From the NCBI RefSeq assembly GCF_001500045.1, contig NZ_LQIX01000054.1, forward strand, positions 124,001-188,000: 64,000 bases of DNA, in the 5' to 3' direction. Numbering within the stretch: the stretch's first letter is position 1; each line of letters begins with the position of its first letter. Shown here piece by piece: positions 25,139 through 31,726 of the stretch. The translations under genes were made by a program, and so were the position numbers. The notes under the pieces were generated by a model, which was not told the DNA's origin, did not search any database, and saw only the letters and a program-made list of their open reading frames with translations. Origin of the DNA: Mycobacterium sp. GA-1199 (GTDB lineage Bacteria > Actinomycetota > Actinomycetes > Mycobacteriales > Mycobacteriaceae).

Positions 25139-25460
25139 TTGCCGCGTTCCTCACTGAATCGAAAATCTCTCATCCGCGCCGACACGTGCCGTGACGCGAA
25201 GTCACCTGTGGTCGGTTATGAGTAAGGCTTCCCGGTGATCGCGAAGTTGAATCCGCGACCTCACGCCCTGCACCGCACTGTCCCGGCGGGGAACATCCGC
25301 GCCCGCCGCGATCAAGGCCAGCATGAAGCCGACGTCCGCCCGCCGCTGGGTTACGAGTCCGGGGGCGCTCTGCCGTCCGGTGACGGGAAAAGGCTCGGCG
25401 AGCTTGTCGCACCTACTACGCTTTGCGAAGACCGACCGGTCCTGACATCGAGGGTGGGAC
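25139..25460. other. Intergenic region, probable right edge of the island
   Basis: About 320 bases without a supported gene. Frames on both strands overlap the start of the secreted protein and have no domain. A second tRNA-Val 3' end (the attachment repeat) was looked for here and not seen. Confidence 0.35.
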
Positions 25461-25886
25461 ATGATTCGCCAACTACTCGCCGCCGCCGCGATCGCCGGCG
25501 CCGCCATCTGCGCGGCCCCGCTGGCTTCAGCTGATGACACCGACTACCCCGACACTCCGGGCCGCTACGCCTCCGACGTACCGGGCATGAACTACGACGC
25601 CCACCTCACCGGGCCGTGCTTCAACCTCGAGCGGTTCACCTTCGGACGCGGCCCCGGCGGCGAAGTCCTGCAGTGCCGCTGGATCGAGAACCAGTGGCCA
25701 CCCATCCCGACCAATCAGGGCTTCTGGCAAGCCTCGTACGAACTGTTCGGCGTCCAGGACGTCGGCGCGCCCTGCCCCAAGCCTCAAGCCGCCGCCCAAT
25801 CGCCCGACGGCCGCCCCATGCTGTGCCTCGGCGCGCGCGGATGGCAGCCCGGCTTCTTCACTCGTGAAGGCTTCTTCCCGAGATAG
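25461..25886 (+). CDS. Small secreted four-Cys protein
   Basis: A 141-residue exported protein with a signal peptide ending PLASADDTD. The mature part has cysteines near residues 53, 71, 100 and 121 (GPCFNLERF, VLQCRWIENQ, GAPCPKPQ, MLCLGARGW), enough for two disulphides, and Trp/Pro-rich segments (WPPIPTNQGFWQ). This type is widespread in mycobacteria and described only as hypothetical exported proteins. GGTGGGAC lies just before the ATG. Confidence 0.78.
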   Translation: MIRQLLAAAAIAGAAICAAPLASADDTDYPDTPGRYASDVPGMNYDAHLTGPCFNLERFTFGRGPGGEVLQCRWIENQWPPIPTNQGFWQASYELFGVQDVGAPCPKPQAAAQSPDGRPMLCLGARGWQPGFFTREGFFPR

Positions 25887-25905
25887 CCACACGCCGGAAA
25901 GATCG

Positions 25906-26259
25906 TCAGGCCCGCAACGTCTCACTCGGCGGGGTGCCGTAGGTGCGCTTGTACACACCGCTGAATCGGCCGGCGTGAGTGAATCCCCACCGCCCCGCGA
26001 TCGCCATCACGGTGTCGCTGCGCGGGTCGGCTGTTTGCAGCTCACGGTGGGCTCGATCGAGTCGCACGCCCCGGAGATACTCCAACGGGGTGGTGCCCAG
26101 ATGCCGGCGAAACGCGTACTGCACCGAGCGCGGCGTCACATTGACGGCAGTGGCAATATCTCTGAGTGTTATTTCCCTGTGGGCGTTCTCGTTGATGAAC
26201 GTGATCGCGCGCCGCAGCAAGGCGGACTGAACACGAGCCGGGTCCACATGGTTGCGCAT
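25906..26259 (-). CDS. AraC-type DNA-binding domain, stand-alone
   Basis: A 117-residue protein from the ATG at 26259 (MRNHVDPARVQSALL). It consists almost only of the two AraC helix-turn-helix motifs: EITLRDIATAVNVTPRSVQY, then the second part DTVMAIAGRWGFTHAGRFSG with KRTYGTPPSETLRA. Typical mycobacterial relatives with this same DNA-binding sequence are about 300 residues with an N-terminal sensor domain, so this looks like the C-terminal part only. The frame is open upstream to 26388 but that piece has no domain. It is divergent from the SRPBCC gene. Confidence 0.78.
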   Translation of the reverse strand: MRNHVDPARVQSALLRRAITFINENAHREITLRDIATAVNVTPRSVQYAFRRHLGTTPLEYLRGVRLDRAHRELQTADPRSDTVMAIAGRWGFTHAGRFSGVYKRTYGTPPSETLRA

Positions 26260-26335
26260 AGCAATTGGCGAATACCCCGACCGTGATGACCGAAACTGCT
26301 TCCGACACCTTTCGCACCCGGGGCATGATTTGCTG

Positions 26336-26824
26336 ATGACTGATCGCATCGAAGTCCAGCGGACCATCGCCGCACCCGCAGCCGACATCTTCGCCGTGCT
26401 GACCGACCCCCAGGGTCATGTCGCGATCGACGCGACAGGGATGCTGCAGGACGCCGAGGGGGAACCGGTTCGCGCCGCCGGGGACAGCTTCGTCGTGCAC
26501 ATGGATCGCGAAGCACTCAACGACTTCCCCATGGGCAAGTACGACGTCACCGTCTCGATCCGTGACTTCGAGCAGGACGCCTTGATCTCGTGGACGATTC
26601 TGGGCCGCATCCGCCCGCAGATCGGCCACGTCTACGGCTATCGCCTCGAACCCGCCGCCGACGGCACGCTGGTGACGTCGTTCTACGACTGGTCGGACAT
26701 CGACCAGCACTGGCGCGACGCGGGCATCTTCCCCGTCATTTCCGAGAGCGCGCTGCGCGCGACACTGGGCATCCTCGACCGCACCGTGAAACGTGGATAT
26801 CCACGAGCGTCAACCACCAGTTGA
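26336..26824 (+). CDS. SRPBCC/polyketide cyclase-like protein
   Basis: A 162-residue START-type helix-grip protein: the N-terminal strand IEVQRTIAAPAADIFAVLTD is the hallmark, followed by beta strands (YDVTVSIRDFEQDALISWTI, GTLVTSFYDWSDI) and the long C-terminal helix (SALRATLGILDRTVKRG). It probably binds a hydrophobic ligand in its cavity; the ligand is unknown. The ATG at 26336 fits the fold start. Its stop codon lies inside the -35 region of the clpC2 promoter. The divergent AraC fragment may control it. Confidence 0.85.
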   Translation: MTDRIEVQRTIAAPAADIFAVLTDPQGHVAIDATGMLQDAEGEPVRAAGDSFVVHMDREALNDFPMGKYDVTVSIRDFEQDALISWTILGRIRPQIGHVYGYRLEPAADGTLVTSFYDWSDIDQHWRDAGIFPVISESALRATLGILDRTVKRGYPRASTTS

Positions 26825-26855
26825 CGTCTTTGGTTTCGTCAACCTAGGGTTGACG
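26820..26855 (+). promoter_or_regulatory. clpC2 promoter with overlapping palindromes
   Basis: TTGACG (26821-26826) and TAGGGT (26845-26850) are separated by 18 bases, a good sigma-A-type promoter for mycobacteria. Superimposed is a perfect 19-base palindrome CGTCAACCTAGGGTTGACG (26837-26855), and GTTGACG (26820-26826) forms a further inverted repeat with CGTCAAC (26837-26843). A repressor bound here would cover the -35 to +1 region. As I recall, mycobacterial ClpC2 has been reported to repress its own gene, and its N-terminal part has helix-turn-helix character, so these are candidate ClpC2 operators. Confidence 0.65.
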
Positions 26856-26874
26856 CAGGACGCAGCCCGCCAAG

Positions 26875-27582
26875 ATCACCAACCCGGTCCGGCTCGACGA
26901 CCTCATCGACGTCATCAGGACCGTGCACTCCGAACCCCTCGACCAGCTCACCGACGCGGTGCTGGCGGCGGAGTCACTCGGCGAGATCGCCGACCACCTG
27001 ATCGGCCACTTCGTCGATCAAGCCCGCCGCTCGGGGGCATCGTGGACCGACATCGGCAAGTGCATGGGCGTCACCAAGCAGGCCGCGCAGAAGCGCTTTG
27101 TCCCCAAGACTCCCACCGACGCCGACCTGCTCGACCCCAACGCGGGCTTCGGCCGGTTCACCCCCCGCGCCCGCAATGTCGTCGTCGAGGCCCAGAACCT
27201 CGCGCACGCCGCCGGCAATTCCGAGATCGGATCCGATCACCTGCTGCTGGCGCTGTTCAAGGATCCCGACGGCCTGGCCGCCAAGCTGCTCGTCGGGCAG
27301 GGCGTCGACTCGGATGCGGTGTCGAAGGTGGTGTCCCTGCCGCCGCGGGCCAACGGGGAGCTTCCCGCGCTCATCCCGTTCGACGGCGCCGCGAAGAAGG
27401 TGCTCGAGCTGACGTTTCGTCAAGCACTTCGCCTGGGGCACAACTACGTCGGGACCGAGCACATCCTGCTGGCGCTGTGGGAGGCCGAGTCCGACGACGG
27501 CCCCCTGCACCGCGCCGGTGTCGACAAGGACCGCTTCGAAACCGAACTCCTCGACGCGCTGCGGGCGTTCACCACGGACTGA
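26875..27582 (+). CDS. clpC2: ClpC2-like Clp N-domain protein
   Basis: A protein of about 235 residues without an ATPase domain. The first half has a helix-turn-helix-like segment (RRSGASWTDIGKCMGVTKQA), the second half a double Clp_N (ClpC N-domain) repeat: FTPRARNVVVEAQNLAHAAG, SDHLLLALF, then KVLELTFRQALRLGHNYVG and TEHILLALW. M. tuberculosis ClpC2 (Rv2667) matches closely, including the upstream peptide PVRLDDLIDVIRTVH. That conserved peptide is encoded here from 26875, but the only codon in initiator position is ATC; between the in-frame TGA at 26851 and the GTG at 26923 there is no ATG, GTG, TTG or CTG. Either ATC is used, or translation begins at GTG 26923 and trims 16 residues. It acts as a ClpC1 decoy/regulator by family knowledge. 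Confidence 0.88.
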   Translation: MTNPVRLDDLIDVIRTVHSEPLDQLTDAVLAAESLGEIADHLIGHFVDQARRSGASWTDIGKCMGVTKQAAQKRFVPKTPTDADLLDPNAGFGRFTPRARNVVVEAQNLAHAAGNSEIGSDHLLLALFKDPDGLAAKLLVGQGVDSDAVSKVVSLPPRANGELPALIPFDGAAKKVLELTFRQALRLGHNYVGTEHILLALWEAESDDGPLHRAGVDKDRFETELLDALRAFTTD

Positions 27583-27623
27583 TCTCACACCCGTCTGCCC
27601 TCCGACGTCTTCATGATGTGAGG

Positions 27624-28100
27624 GTGCGACCGTTCGAAGAGGTGGTAGCCGAGCACGGTCCGACCGTGCTGCGGGTCTGCCGCGCGGTCGTCGGACCCGT
27701 CGACGCCGAGGACGCCTGGTCGGAGACCTTCCTGTCCGCACTGCGCGCCTATCCGCAGTTGCCGGCCGACGCCAATGTCGAGGCGTGGCTCGTCACGATC
27801 GCGCACCGGCGCGCCCTCGACGTCGGCCGGGCCCGCTCCCGCAGACCCACGCCCACCGACTCGATGCCGGACCGGCCGTCACCGCGGGCAGACCCCGCGT
27901 CGCGCGACTCCGACCTGTGGGACGCCCTGGCGCGACTGCCCGCCAAGCAACGCCAAGCCGTCGCCTACCACCACATCGCAGGCCTGCCGTTCACCGAGAT
28001 CGCCGGGCTGCTCGGCAACTCCCCCGACGCTGCCCGCCGCGCCGCGGCCGACGGCATCAAGACCCTGCGCAAGATCTACCGTGAGGACCAAAGCCGATGA
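27624..28100 (+). CDS. ECF-like RNA polymerase sigma factor
   Basis: A 158-residue sigma-70 family protein. Region 2 is visible as FEEVVAEHGPTVLRVCRAVV then AEDAWSETFLSALRAYPQLP, and VEAWLVTIAHRRALDVGRAR (region 2.4-like). Region 4 is ALARLPAKQRQAVAYHHIAG with FTEIAGLLGNSPDAARRAAA. The start may be GTG 27624 or GTG 27618. It overlaps the alkyltransferase gene by ATGA. No anti-sigma gene is adjacent. The pairing suggests control of, or co-expression with, DNA alkylation repair. Confidence 0.85.
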   Translation: MRPFEEVVAEHGPTVLRVCRAVVGPVDAEDAWSETFLSALRAYPQLPADANVEAWLVTIAHRRALDVGRARSRRPTPTDSMPDRPSPRADPASRDSDLWDALARLPAKQRQAVAYHHIAGLPFTEIAGLLGNSPDAARRAAADGIKTLRKIYREDQSR

Positions 28101-28690
28101 TCATCAAGATGTTTGATGAACTGACCCCCGACAGCGAAACTCTGGCCCGGTTGCACCGACGACTGGAACACACCGCCGACGATCAGGGCGTGCTCGACAT
28201 CGCCTACCGCAGAATCGACAGCCCCGTCGGCCCTCTTCTGCTGGCCGCTACGCCGGTCGGGCTGGTCCGCATCGCGTTCAACATCGAGGGCCACGACGCG
28301 GTGCTCACCCGCCTGGCGGAGGCCGTCAGTCCGCGCATCCTCGAAGCTCCCGCCCGACTCGACACCGTCGCACGCCAACTCGGCGAGTACTTCGCCAAGC
28401 AACGCACCGCGTTCGACGTGCCAGTCGACCTACGGCTGGCCGCGGGTTTCCGGCGCAGCGTGATCGAACACCTCCGCGACATCGGCTATGGACAGCGCGC
28501 GAGCTACGCGAGCGTCGCCGCCGCCGTCGGCAACCCCCACGCGGTGCGGGCGGTGGGAAGCGCGTGCGCTCACAATCCCCTGCCCGTGGTGATTCCCTGC
28601 CATCGCGTCGTGCGCTCGGACGGCTCGCCTGGTCAGTACGTCGGCGGCCCGCAGGCCAAGTCGACGCTGCTGAGCCTCGAGGCCGCCTGA
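28097..28690 (+). CDS. ogt: Methylated-DNA-protein cysteine methyltransferase
   Basis: A 197-residue suicide enzyme that removes alkyl groups from O6 of guanine. The active site PCHR is in LPVVIPCHRVVRSDGSPGQY, with the helix-turn-helix finger RASYASVAAAVGNPHAVRAV before it. Residues 1-45 are a helical extension (LARLHRRLEHTADDQGVLDI) seen in the actinobacterial forms that pair with a sigma factor. The ATG at 28097 overlaps the sigma-factor stop, so the two are translationally coupled. Confidence 0.92.
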   Translation: MIIKMFDELTPDSETLARLHRRLEHTADDQGVLDIAYRRIDSPVGPLLLAATPVGLVRIAFNIEGHDAVLTRLAEAVSPRILEAPARLDTVARQLGEYFAKQRTAFDVPVDLRLAAGFRRSVIEHLRDIGYGQRASYASVAAAVGNPHAVRAVGSACAHNPLPVVIPCHRVVRSDGSPGQYVGGPQAKSTLLSLEAA

Positions 28691-28767
28691 GGGACGGCGC
28701 CGCAGGGCTCTGGGCATCTGACCTGGAAGCGTCTGTAACAGGTTTCAGTTTGTGCGATCATTCGGGG

Positions 28768-29259
28768 ATGCGTCGCTGGTTCGTGCTCCTCGTGGTCGCC
28801 ATGGCGACTGCCGCCGGGATCGTCGCTGCGCCCGCGTCGGCGGTGACCGCCCCGATCGGCAGGCTCGGCGAGACGTTGCAGGTGAAGTTCAAGGGCTTGG
28901 TCGCCGACATCACCGTGCACAGCGTCGATCCGTCACCGATCCCGCCCGGCTTCGGCTATGCCCCGCGCCCCCCGCGTCAGCAGGTCTGGCGGGCCTGGGT
29001 GACCGTGCATTCCGTCCAGGTGCCCACGCCGTACGCCCAGTCGATCACCTACAGCTTCCGCGGCGTGACGCCGACGGGCGACAGCTACGAACCGCGAAAC
29101 ACCGACGCTCCCGACGCGCTGCAGGCTCAGCTGACCAACGCACCCGCCGGCTCCACGGTCAGCGGTGCAGTGTTCTGGGACTGCTACCGCGACCTGGTGT
29201 CCAATGTGGTGCTGCTCGACAAGATCACCGGCGAGCACCTGGCGCAGTGGAACGTGTAG
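28768..29259 (+). CDS. Exported MPT63/DUF1942-like protein
   Basis: A 163-residue secreted protein with signal peptide MRRWFVLLVVAMATAAGI ending PASAVTAP. The mature part has the beta-sandwich pattern IGRLGETLQVKFKGLVADIT, VWRAWVTVHSVQVPTPYAQS, GAVFWDCYRDLVSNVVLLDK, similar to MPT63-like immunoglobulin-fold proteins. In M. tuberculosis the gene at this place (Rv2668) is described as a possible exported protein. The role is unknown. It is followed six bases later by the GNAT gene, so the two are likely co-transcribed. Confidence 0.8.
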   Translation: MRRWFVLLVVAMATAAGIVAAPASAVTAPIGRLGETLQVKFKGLVADITVHSVDPSPIPPGFGYAPRPPRQQVWRAWVTVHSVQVPTPYAQSITYSFRGVTPTGDSYEPRNTDAPDALQAQLTNAPAGSTVSGAVFWDCYRDLVSNVVLLDKITGEHLAQWNV

Positions 29260-29265
29260 TCGCCG

Positions 29266-29796
29266 TTGGGCATTGAGGTCACCGCGGCTGTCGAAGCCGA
29301 CCTGCCCGAACTCGCCGACGTCGCCGCCCGCACGTTTCCGCTCGCCTGTCCCCCGGCGGTGACCCCCGACAACGTCGCGGCGTTCATCGAAGAGAACCTG
29401 TCGGAATCGCGCTTCCGCGACTACCTCGTCGACCCCGAGCGCGTGGTGCTCGTCGCGCGCACCGCTGCTTCAATCACCGGCTACGCCATGCTGATTCACG
29501 GTGTGCCTGATGATCCCGACGTCCAGCGCGCGGTCGAGCCCCGTCCGGCGATCGAGGTGTCGAAGATCTATGTGCTGCCCGAGCACCACGGCAGCGGTGT
29601 GGCGGCGGCGTTGATGCACGCGGCGCTACAGGAGGCCGAGGAAGCAGGTGCGGCGGTGGTGTGGCTGGGCGTCAACCAGCAGAACCGGCGCGCGCAGCGG
29701 TTCTATGCCAAGCACGGATTCGCGGTCAGCGGCACGAAGACGTTCCGGTTGGGCGCCGCTGTCGAGAACGACTACGTAATGGTGCGGACGCCTTAG
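29266..29796 (+). CDS. GNAT family N-acetyltransferase
   Basis: A 176-residue acetyl-CoA-dependent acetyltransferase beginning at TTG 29266. Motif A is visible as SKIYVLPEHHGSGVAAALMH (acetyl-CoA pyrophosphate loop HGSGVA), followed by VVWLGVNQQNRRAQRFYAKH (motif B with the NxxAxxFY pattern) and GFAVSGTKTFRLG. It corresponds to M. tuberculosis Rv2669. The substrate is unknown; relatives acetylate amines, antibiotics or protein N termini. Confidence 0.9.
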   Translation: MGIEVTAAVEADLPELADVAARTFPLACPPAVTPDNVAAFIEENLSESRFRDYLVDPERVVLVARTAASITGYAMLIHGVPDDPDVQRAVEPRPAIEVSKIYVLPEHHGSGVAAALMHAALQEAEEAGAAVVWLGVNQQNRRAQRFYAKHGFAVSGTKTFRLGAAVENDYVMVRTP

Positions 29797-29864
29797 CGGG
29801 GGCCGAGTGTGGGCTCGACGCACGTGTCGGGCGCGAAATACGTGCGGGTAACCCACGTTCGCGA

Positions 29865-30884
29865 TCAAAGGGGGTGGCGCGACAACGCGAGCAACCGGGA
29901 CGTCGCGCGCAGGTACTTCTTGCGGAATCCGCCCGCCAGCATCTCGTCGCTGAAGAGCGTGTCGAGCTTGGCGCCGGACGCCACGACCGGGATCCCCGCG
30001 TCATACAGCCGGTCGGTCAGCGACACCAGCCGCAGCGCCACATTCTGGTCGTCGACCGTGTGCACCCCGGTGAGGTAGACCGCCGCGACACCTTCGATCA
30101 ACGTGAGGTAGCGCGAAGGGTGCATGGTGGCCAGATGCGCGCACAGCGCGTCGAAATCGTCGAGCGTCGCGCCCGGCGATCGCGCGGCACGCTCGCGGAC
30201 CTCGGTGTCCGGCAGCGGCTCGGGAGCCGGCGGAAGGTCACGGTGGCGATAGTCCGGCCCGTCGATGCGCACCGTCTCGAAAATCGCTGCCAGAGTGTGG
30301 ATCTCACGCAAGAAGTCCTGCGCTGCGAACCGGCCCTCCCCCAGTTGCTCGGGCAATGTGTTCGACGTGGCGGCCACCGACACCCCGCGCTCGACAAGCT
30401 GCGAGAGCAGCCGCGAGATCAGCGTCGTGTTGCCCGGGTCGTCGAGCTCGAACTCGTCGATGCACACCACCACGTAGTCGGCCAGCAATTCGATGCACTC
30501 GACGAACCCGAAAACGCTTGCCAGCTGGGTCAATTCGCCGAAAGTGGCGAACGCCTTCGGTTCCGGCAGCCGGTAGTACGACGAGGCCAGCAAGTGTGTC
30601 TTGCCGACGCCGAAGCCCCCGTCGAGATACAGGCCGACACCGGGCAGCGCCTCGCGGCGACCGAACAACTTCTTCTTGCCCGCGCGACGCTGCTGAGCCT
30701 GATCGCAGAACCGCGAACACTTGTCGACGGCCGCGGCCTGCGAAGGTTCGGCGGGATCGGGGATGTAGGTGTCGAAGCTGACGTCGGAGAACGTGGGCGG
30801 CGGCACGAGTTGGGCGATCAGCCGGTCCGGAGTGACGTCGGGGTGGCGGTCGACCAGATGCTGCACCGTGCCGGACCCGTCCAT
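29865..30884 (-). CDS. zapE: ZapE/AFG1-like ATPase
   Basis: A 339-residue P-loop ATPase of the AFG1/ZapE family, linked in other bacteria to cell division and protein quality control. Walker A is GLYLDGGFGVGKTHLLAS, Walker B is VVVCIDEFELDDPG, and sensor-type SVAATSNTLPEQLGEGRF is present. The C-terminal FSDEMLAGGFRKKYLRATSR is also typical. It matches the position of M. tuberculosis Rv2670c. It is divergent from the RibD-like gene with a 34-base gap. Confidence 0.94.
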   Translation of the reverse strand: MDGSGTVQHLVDRHPDVTPDRLIAQLVPPPTFSDVSFDTYIPDPAEPSQAAAVDKCSRFCDQAQQRRAGKKKLFGRREALPGVGLYLDGGFGVGKTHLLASSYYRLPEPKAFATFGELTQLASVFGFVECIELLADYVVVCIDEFELDDPGNTTLISRLLSQLVERGVSVAATSNTLPEQLGEGRFAAQDFLREIHTLAAIFETVRIDGPDYRHRDLPPAPEPLPDTEVRERAARSPGATLDDFDALCAHLATMHPSRYLTLIEGVAAVYLTGVHTVDDQNVALRLVSLTDRLYDAGIPVVASGAKLDTLFSDEMLAGGFRKKYLRATSRLLALSRHPL

Positions 30885-30918
30885 GCACGCACCCTATCGA
30901 CGTGCTGCAATCATCTTC

Positions 30919-31701
30919 ATGTCCGATACCGCCGCTGCGGCGCACTTCACAGTGCTCGGACCCGACGGCGCACGGATCGACGGCACCGACGGGCGGCTGG
31001 CCGACTTCTACGCCTACCCCGCCGACCTGGGCAGGTGTTGGGTGCGCGGCAACATGATTGCCAGCGTCGACGGCGGTGCGACGGCCGGCGGCAAGACCGC
31101 GGCGCTCGGAGGGGCCGGCGACCGCAGCGTCTTCGAGCAGATGCGCTACGCCGCCGACGTTATTCTCGTCGGCGCCGAAACCGTGCGCACCGAGAACTAC
31201 TCCGGCGCGCAGGTGCCCGTCCCGCAGCGCGGCGCCCGGCAAGCGCGCGGGCAGGCGGAGGTGCCGCCGATCGCCGTCGTCACCCGATCCGGCGACCTCG
31301 ACCCCGAGGCCCGGTTCTTCACCCGCACCGACGTGCCGCCGCTGATTCTGACCTGCACCGCCGCCTGCGACGCCACCCGCAAACGCCTCGGCGGGGTGGC
31401 TGAGGTGATCGACGCGTCGGGACCTCGGCCCGACGAGGTCGATGCGGTGACCGCGCTGCACGCGCTGGCCGAACGCAAGCTGTTGCGGGTTCTCACCGAG
31501 GGCGGCCCGCTGATCCTGAGCCTCCTGATCGAGAGCGATCTACTCGACGAGCTGTGTCTGACGGTGGCTCCGTTCCTGGTCGGCGGCAAGGCGCCGCGCA
31601 TCGCATCCGGTCCCGGCGAGGTGCTGACGCGCATGCGCCCGGCGCATGTGCTGACCGACGACGACGGCTATCTCTACACCCGCTACGTGCGGCTGAGCTG
31701 A
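30919..31701 (+). CDS. RibD C-terminal-like reductase (Rv2671 type)
   Basis: A 260-residue reductase of the RibD/DHFR-like fold: MIASVDGGATAGGKTAALGG (substrate and cofactor loop), ADVILVGAETVRTENY, and LRVLTEGGPLILSLLIESDL (NADPH loop GGP). It lacks the deaminase half of RibD. M. tuberculosis Rv2671 is known to have dihydrofolate reductase-like ability and to affect antifolate susceptibility, so a role in folate rather than riboflavin metabolism is plausible. The ATG at 30919 starts the fold; upstream frame is open but overlaps zapE. Confidence 0.9.
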   Translation: MSDTAAAAHFTVLGPDGARIDGTDGRLADFYAYPADLGRCWVRGNMIASVDGGATAGGKTAALGGAGDRSVFEQMRYAADVILVGAETVRTENYSGAQVPVPQRGARQARGQAEVPPIAVVTRSGDLDPEARFFTRTDVPPLILTCTAACDATRKRLGGVAEVIDASGPRPDEVDAVTALHALAERKLLRVLTEGGPLILSLLIESDLLDELCLTVAPFLVGGKAPRIASGPGEVLTRMRPAHVLTDDDGYLYTRYVRLS

Positions 31702-31726
31702 GTCACACATCAGTACTGTGGTCGGC

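Larger units (their letters stand above)
17782..25139. mobile_element. Decayed prophage/genomic island at tRNA-Val
   Basis: Starts at the 3' end of tRNA-Val(GAC). Gene density and GC fall, coding frames are short and broken, and three recognisable phage structural genes occur on the minus strand in the usual phage order: terminase large subunit (22503-23032), capsid C terminus (20340-20519) and head-tail connector (19910-20191). No portal, protease, tail, lysis or intact integrase gene is found, and I could not find a second copy of the tRNA 3' end by eye, so the right border is approximate (before the secreted protein at 25461). M. tuberculosis carries phiRv2 in the matching interval beside a tRNA-Val gene. 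Confidence 0.7.

Noticed and set aside
25139..25460. Right attachment site (repeat of the tRNA-Val 3' end)
   Set aside because: Looked for by eye and not found; a computed repeat search would be needed.
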